Source: Asaia bogorensis (GTDB taxonomy: Bacteria; Pseudomonadota; Alphaproteobacteria; Acetobacterales; Acetobacteraceae). Taken from it: a stretch of DNA of 10,461 nt. The position numbers and the translations under genes are program-made. Position 1 is the first letter of the stretch. Each line of letters starts with the position of its first letter. The notes beneath the pieces were generated by a model. The model saw only the letters and a list, made by a program, of their open reading frames with translations, was not told where the DNA came from and searched no databases. Below, in pieces: positions 6,877-10,461 of the stretch. Where the stretch lies: assembly GCA_945874515.1 (NCBI GenBank), contig CAMCHA010000039.1:1-10461 (forward strand). The letters run 5' to 3'.

Positions 6877-8190
6877 ATTCAGTGTTTCCTGCAGAAGCTC
6901 GTCCACCGTGCTGACGATCTTCGTATTCGCGGAATAAGCGCGCTGCGCCAGGATCAGCTTGGAAAATTCAGTGGCGATATCCACATTTGAACGCTCAACC
7001 GCGCGCGTGGAAAGAAGCCCTGCACCGTCTTCACCGGCTTCCACAACGCGCGCTTCGCCGCTTTCCGTGGTGCGCAGGAAGGCCTGGCCGTCCAGATGTT
7101 CCAGCTTGTCCGCATCCTTGAACACCGTTACCGGCACCCGCGCCACAATGCGGGATTGGCCATTGTCGTAGTTGATCCGCACATCGCCATTCTTCTGCGT
7201 GGTGACCGAGGAGAAGGAGCCAAGCGGAATACCATTCTGCTCGAAGCTGTTGACGCTGAGACCACTTGCGCCGGTGGAGGCAAATTGCGTAAGCCCACCC
7301 GAGACACCAAAGCTGCCCAGGTTGAGCACCATGGTCTGGAGCCCCTGGCCAAAGTCAGCCTGGAAGGTGACCGCTGCTGGCGATCCAGTCGTGGCCGTAG
7401 TCCCGCTGAGGGTGCCAGTGGGGGTCGTAAACTCAGCGAGCGTGCCGTCCGGCTGATCCACCGCACCATCCTTGCCGAACAGGATATTGATGTTGCCCAA
7501 ATTGCCGGCGGGCGTACCGTTGGTTGCATTGGGCGCCGTGATGGACAAATTCCAAGTATTATCGGTAGGCGAAGCCGAAGGTGCAAAGGTCAGCTGCAGC
7601 GCCCGGGAACGGCCCAGCGAATCAATCACCAGAATCGACGTACTTTGGTTGGTGGTGCCACCCGCAGCAAGATTGCCGATGAAGTTAAGGTCCTGCGTCG
7701 GCGTCGGGGTAAAGACATCTTCCTTGACCTGAATGGGCGCAAGCTGTGTCTTGTCCACCACGCCATCGGTGACTGGCCAGCCCTGCAAGGCATAGCCCGA
7801 TCCATTCACCATATAGCCTTCGCGATCACGGTTGAAATCGCCGGCACGGGTGTAAAAGTTGCGCGGGTCGAAGGTTTTTGTGCCATCCGCATTCGAGCCA
7901 ACCGGCAGCGCGGCGGTGAAGAAGCCTTGGCCGGAAATGGCCATGGAAAGCGGGTTTTCCACCTGCTCAATCGTGCCCTGTATCTGGTTCGTGTAGTCGG
8001 GTCGTGCCAGCACGGTGCCGGGGCGATGCACTTCGGAATTGCTTTCCGAAATATAGGATACGAAATTCGTATCCGTCCGCTTGAAGCCGGTTGTCTGCGT
8101 GTTGGCGACATTGTCCGAAATGTGCCCAAGCGCGCGCGACTGCGCGCTCATGCCGCTCAGGGCGGTGTTCATCGAGCTATAAAGCGACAT
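6865..8190 (-). CDS. flgE: Flagellar hook protein FlgE
   Basis: FlgE polymerises outside the cell under the FlgD cap to make the hook. The 441-aa product starts MSLYSSMNTALSGMSAQSRA and has the axial-protein N-terminal motif DNVANTQTTGFKRTDTNF (about 26-43). It then has the FlgE core block SMAISGQGFF (about 83-92), FYTRAGDFNRDREGYMVNGS (about 111-130) with GYALQGWP, a Thr/Gly/Pro-rich variable middle, and the C-terminus RSNVDIATEFSKLILAQRAY, ANTKIVSTVDELLQ. The open frame continues upstream to 8661, but that part overlaps fliK. The start at 8190 is fixed by AGGAG (8203-8199) 8 nt upstream, by the family N-terminus, and by the sigma-54 promoter beyond it. The stop TGA 6867-6865 lies in a hairpin. 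It diverges from fliK-flgD, which work in the same hook-assembly step. Confidence 0.96.
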   Translation of the reverse strand: MSLYSSMNTALSGMSAQSRALGHISDNVANTQTTGFKRTDTNFVSYISESNSEVHRPGTVLARPDYTNQIQGTIEQVENPLSMAISGQGFFTAALPVGSNADGTKTFDPRNFYTRAGDFNRDREGYMVNGSGYALQGWPVTDGVVDKTQLAPIQVKEDVFTPTPTQDLNFIGNLAAGGTTNQSTSILVIDSLGRSRALQLTFAPSASPTDNTWNLSITAPNATNGTPAGNLGNINILFGKDGAVDQPDGTLAEFTTPTGTLSGTTATTGSPAAVTFQADFGQGLQTMVLNLGSFGVSGGLTQFASTGASGLSVNSFEQNGIPLGSFSSVTTQKNGDVRINYDNGQSRIVARVPVTVFKDADKLEHLDGQAFLRTTESGEARVVEAGEDGAGLLSTRAVERSNVDIATEFSKLILAQRAYSANTKIVSTVDELLQETLNMRR

Positions 8191-8198
8191 GGCTAATT

Positions 8199-8203
8199 CT
8201 CCT
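8199..8203 (-). promoter_or_regulatory. Ribosome-binding site deciding the flgE start
   Basis: AGGAG on the minus strand ends 8 nt before ATG 8190-8188. It is the only good Shine-Dalgarno match near the conserved hook-protein N-terminus, and supports a 441-aa product over the longer open frame. Confidence 0.85.
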
Positions 8204-8241
8204 GCCGAAAGGTTCAATACCTGACATCTGGCAGTAAGGAG

Positions 8242-8256
8242 GCAAGCGCCATGCCA
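8242..8256 (-). promoter_or_regulatory. Sigma-54 promoter for flgE
   Basis: On the minus strand TGGCATG (8256-8250), four bases, then TTGC (8245-8242) matches the RpoN consensus TGGCACG-N4-TTGC with one mismatch and exact spacing. The invariant GG and GC are 12 bp apart. The predicted start is near 8230, giving a leader of about 40 nt that contains the flgE ribosome-binding site. Hook genes are commonly sigma-54 dependent in flagellate alphaproteobacteria, which fits. Confidence 0.8.
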
Positions 8257-8326
8257 GTGCAAATTGCCATTCCGGTTGATGAATCGAGGGCTGAATCCGC
8301 CGGCACAGGGCAAGTATTGCGTAGTT

Positions 8327-8345
8327 TGCGGCAATTCCTGCCGCA
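8327..8345. promoter_or_regulatory. 19-bp palindrome between the divergent promoters, candidate FlbD-type activator site
   Basis: TGCGGCA (8327-8333) and TGCCGCA (8339-8345) are perfect inverted repeats with a 5-base spacer. The site is centred about 53 bp upstream of the predicted fliK start and about 106 bp upstream of the predicted flgE start. Sigma-54 promoters need an NtrC-family activator; FlbD fills this role for Caulobacter hook genes, and as I recall its sites share a CGGCAA/TGCCG-like core. The dyad is directly visible; the protein assignment is inference. Confidence 0.5.
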
Positions 8346-8362
8346 TGAAGCTGGGAATTCTC

Positions 8363-8378
8363 TGGCCCGCCACTTGCT
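8363..8378 (+). promoter_or_regulatory. Sigma-54 promoter for fliK-flgD
   Basis: TGGCCCG (8363-8369), CCAC, then TTGCT (8374-8378) matches TGGCACG-N4-TTGCW with a single mismatch and exact spacing. The predicted start is near 8389, leaving a leader of about 95 nt before the fliK ATG. That leader contains a small 12-bp palindrome, GCCTG-AA-CAGGC (8433-8444), of unknown meaning. Confidence 0.82.
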
Positions 8379-8483
8379 GCCCCCTGTAATCGACACTGCG
8401 TCGGCGCCGCGCCTTTCCTGCTTCGGGGTAATGCCTGAACAGGCGGGTGGAAGGTTTCGATAGAAAATTTACTGGAACCTTGA

Positions 8484-10211
8484 ATGTTGGAACCCGCGTC
8501 TGCACCGCCGCCCAAGCCCGCCGCCAGTCAAACGGCGGGCACTTCGGCGCGCCCCGTTTTGAAGGAAGCGGCGGGATTTCAGGACAAGCTGCGCGATGCG
8601 CTTGATTCTGCGCCTGAGGAGGGTCGGCAGGCTCCAAGCGCCGATACAGCAGGCAAGGCAACAGAGCGCCAAGATCGCAATCAAGCTGAGAGCAAAAGCG
8701 TCAACTCCAGGCAAGACGCTACAAGGCGTGACTTTGGCGCACCCGAAACGGCGCCGCAGGCTGCAAACCCCGCTGGCGGGCTGGCGGAAGCCGCGGCTGA
8801 ACCCGCGGCCCCGTTGGTTGAGGCTGCGTTGGGCGCATTGGTGGACCAGGAAGCTTCAGCGCAAATGGCCCTGACCCAAGCAGAAATGCCGACAGGTCTT
8901 GCCGGGCTGCAATCGGCTGTGATCATGCCGGCGGCCCAAACCCTGGCTGGCCAGCCAGGGGCGGCGGTTCAGCTTGGTATTACAGGGTCTGATGAGCAGG
9001 CAAACCTTGCCTCGGGCATGATCGAGACCGAAAAGGGTGTCGTCCAAGGTTTGGTCCCGCCCATGGAGGACCCGTCCGCCGCTGCCACGCTCGCGGCAGC
9101 GGGAACCGCTCAGGCGTCACAAGCCGAGATCACGGCCACCAAGGCGATCCCGGCGGGGCAGCACGGCATGGCGTTGAACGCGGCGCCAGATATCGCAGCA
9201 GATCAACAGCATAACCTCGCCAGCGCCTTGGCAGCCGGTTCAGCTCAGGCGGCGGCGCAGATGGCGCCCAGCCCGCAAGCCACGGGCGGCCCCGCCAACC
9301 CCGCGCCCATCGCGCTGACCAAAGAAGCGCTCGATGCGGGGCAACAGGGTATGGCGTTGAAGGCGGCGCCAGATATCACAGCAGATCAACAGCATAACCT
9401 GATTAATGCCTTGGCAGCCGGGTCAGCTCAGGCAGCGGCGCAGATGGCGCCCAGCCCGCAAGCCACGGGCGGCCCCGCCAAACCCGCGCCCATCGTGCGG
9501 ACCAAGGAAGCGCTCGATACCGCCAGAAACACTGAAGCGCTGACGCGCCTCGCCAAAGCCATCAACATCACGGAAGCGGCGCCCGAGGTAAAGCTGGTCA
9601 TCGCCACCGAAACGGTGATGGCGAGTTCCCACCTGGCCAGCCTGGAAGCCCCCAAGGCAAGCAACGCCAAGGCTTCCGGTGAAGGCCGAGTGGACGGCCT
9701 TGCGATGCCCCCGTCAGGCTTTGCGCTGGCTGATGGTGTGTTGCAACGCATTGATGCCCCGGCGCCGAGTTCCGTCGCGCGCGAATTGCCCGCACCGCCG
9801 GCACGCCAGCTTGCCCCTGTGGTTGTTTCTCTTGCCCTTGGCCGCGGGGATGAAGCGCTGACCATCGCGCTTGATCCAGTGGAACTTGGCCGCGTGGAAG
9901 TGAGCATCGGCCAAGGCAAGGAAGCCGGCCAGGTCCGCATTGTGGCGGAACGGCCCGAAACCCTGGCCCTTTTGCAGCGCGACCAGCGTGAATTGGACCG
10001 GGCACTGAACCAGTCGGGGCTCGGGGATATGGCGCGCTCGCTGTCTTTCTCCCTCGCCTCGGATCAGGGGCGCCAGCAGCAACAAGGTTCGGCCCATGAA
10101 AGGGGCCACCGCGCTTCCATGATCGCAGGCGGCTTGGATGGTGACCGCGCCATGCCAGTGCTGCCAGGCCCGACCCGCAACGCCACCTCCCTTATTGACA
10201 TCGCTGTCTGA
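8484..10211 (+). CDS. fliK: Flagellar hook-length control protein FliK
   Basis: FliK is exported during hook growth, senses hook length, and switches the export apparatus from hook to filament substrates through its C-terminal domain. The 575-aa product has a long, low-complexity, Ala/Gln/Pro-rich N-terminal half, as is typical, and a C-terminal Flg_hook domain (about 445-530): VVVSLALGRGDEALTIALDP, VELGRVEVSIG, then VRIVAERPETLALLQRDQRE with LDRALNQSGL. A Gln/Arg/Gly-rich tail follows. Residues 224-284 and 285-345 are near-identical tandem copies. The start is ATG 8484; an in-frame TGA lies directly before it, so no longer start is possible, and only a weak TGGAA precedes it. The stop TGA 10209-10211 is 14 bp before flgD, implying one operon. 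Overall similarity to other FliK proteins would be confined to the C-terminus. Confidence 0.93.
   Translation: MLEPASAPPPKPAASQTAGTSARPVLKEAAGFQDKLRDALDSAPEEGRQAPSADTAGKATERQDRNQAESKSVNSRQDATRRDFGAPETAPQAANPAGGLAEAAAEPAAPLVEAALGALVDQEASAQMALTQAEMPTGLAGLQSAVIMPAAQTLAGQPGAAVQLGITGSDEQANLASGMIETEKGVVQGLVPPMEDPSAAATLAAAGTAQASQAEITATKAIPAGQHGMALNAAPDIAADQQHNLASALAAGSAQAAAQMAPSPQATGGPANPAPIALTKEALDAGQQGMALKAAPDITADQQHNLINALAAGSAQAAAQMAPSPQATGGPAKPAPIVRTKEALDTARNTEALTRLAKAINITEAAPEVKLVIATETVMASSHLASLEAPKASNAKASGEGRVDGLAMPPSGFALADGVLQRIDAPAPSSVARELPAPPARQLAPVVVSLALGRGDEALTIALDPVELGRVEVSIGQGKEAGQVRIVAERPETLALLQRDQRELDRALNQSGLGDMARSLSFSLASDQGRQQQQGSAHERGHRASMIAGGLDGDRAMPVLPGPTRNATSLIDIAV
9153..9518 (+). 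repeat. Two tandem 183-bp copies inside fliK
   Basis: Bases 9153-9335 recur at 9336-9518 with no gap. By eye there are about 17 differences in 183 bases (about 91% identity) and 8 differences in 61 residues. The unit runs from AGQ(H/Q)GMAL through ADQQHNL, ALAAGSAQAAAQMAPSPQAT and GGPA to TKEALD. Length is a multiple of three, so the frame is kept. Residues just before the first copy (about 203-223, AAAGTAQ then ITATKAIPAG) look like a decayed, shorter relative of the unit's end, hinting at an older duplication. Confidence 0.95.
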
Positions 10212-10225
10212 ACGGAACCCAAACC

Positions 10226-10461
10226 ATGTCCGCATCCATTGCTGCCGCTTCCGCCAATGCCGCCACCAGCACCGCGCAGAGTTCGAAATTCGGGGGAGAT
10301 TTCAATACCTTTCTGACCCTGCTGACCACGCAGATCAAGAACCAAAGCCCGACCGATCCGCTGGATACGAACCAGATGACCAATCAGTTGGTGCAGTTTG
10401 CCTCGGTCGAACAGCAAATCGCGATGAACCAGAACCTGCAGCGCTTGCTCTCGCTGGAGCA
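10226..10461 (+). CDS. flgD: Flagellar hook assembly scaffold FlgD, 5' part, truncated by window end
   Basis: FlgD forms the cap that lets FlgE subunits assemble at the hook tip and leaves when the hook is complete. The visible 78 codons give an Ala/Ser-rich start (MSASIAAASANAATSTAQ), then the conserved block FLTLLTTQIKNQSPTDPLDT (about 29-48), NQMTNQLVQFASVEQQIAMN (about 49-68) and QNLQRLLSLE, the diagnostic FlgD N-terminal domain. The start is ATG 10226-10228, 14 bp after the fliK stop, with a modest CGGAA ribosome-binding match about 9 nt upstream. It is probably co-transcribed with fliK from the sigma-54 promoter near 8363. The usual length is about 220-240 aa, so two thirds lie outside the window. 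Confidence 0.95.
   Translation, partial: MSASIAAASANAATSTAQSSKFGGDFNTFLTLLTTQIKNQSPTDPLDTNQMTNQLVQFASVEQQIAMNQNLQRLLSLE

Noticed and set aside
7096..8196. A 366-codon plus-strand frame antisense to flgE.
   Set aside because: It is a shadow of GC-rich codon use. flgE on the other strand is unmistakable, and no domain is recognisable in the antisense product.
8191..8661. The flgE frame stays open for 157 codons upstream of the chosen start.
   Set aside because: That stretch overlaps fliK and both sigma-54 promoters, and reads as non-homologous sequence. The hook-protein N-terminus and a good ribosome-binding site fix the start at 8190.

Overview
The window looks like a stretch of a GC-rich alphaproteobacterial chromosome. 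The strongest taxonomic marker is the FlbT-FlaF pair next to a short (273 aa) flagellin, a post-transcriptional flagellin control module known from Caulobacter, Rhizobiales, Rhodobacterales and Rhodospirillales. Two close matches to sigma-54 (RpoN) promoters ahead of hook genes fit the same picture. Placement within the class (Rhodospirillales/Acetobacteraceae-like is my guess) is inference from general protein flavour only.

Layout. Bases 1-1056 (+) are the 3' part of enolase (eno), cut by the window edge. It converges with tsaD (1065-2102, -), the tRNA t6A modification enzyme, with only 8 bp between the stops. From 2157 onward everything recognisable is flagellar. A leftward block reads, in transcription order, flgE (hook, 8190-6865), flgK and flgL (hook-filament junction, 6830-5292 and 5288-4227), a 429-bp non-coding region, flagellin (3797-2976), a strong intrinsic terminator (2968-2936), flbT (2920-2489) and flaF (2492-2157). 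A rightward block starts at 8484 with fliK (hook-length control) and flgD (hook cap, cut at the right edge). The two blocks diverge from a 293-bp control region at 8191-8483.

How it works together. FlgD caps the growing hook, FlgE polymerises under it, and FliK measures the length and switches export specificity. FlgK and FlgL then form the junction on which flagellin polymerises. FlbT and FlaF tie flagellin mRNA translation and stability to hook completion. The control region has a sigma-54 promoter facing each way (flgE about 8242-8256, fliK about 8363-8378) with a 19-bp palindrome between them (8327-8345) that could bind a FlbD/NtrC-type activator. The flagellin leader carries a small hairpin that includes its own purine-rich ribosome-binding tract one base from the ATG, a plausible place for FlbT-dependent control.

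I see no mobile element, CRISPR array, tRNA or rRNA, defence system or otherwise undescribed gene system. The points worth a second look are regulatory (the divergent sigma-54 region, the flagellin leader and its many dyads, a hairpin over the flgE stop) and one evolutionary event: a 183-bp in-frame tandem duplication in the variable half of fliK.
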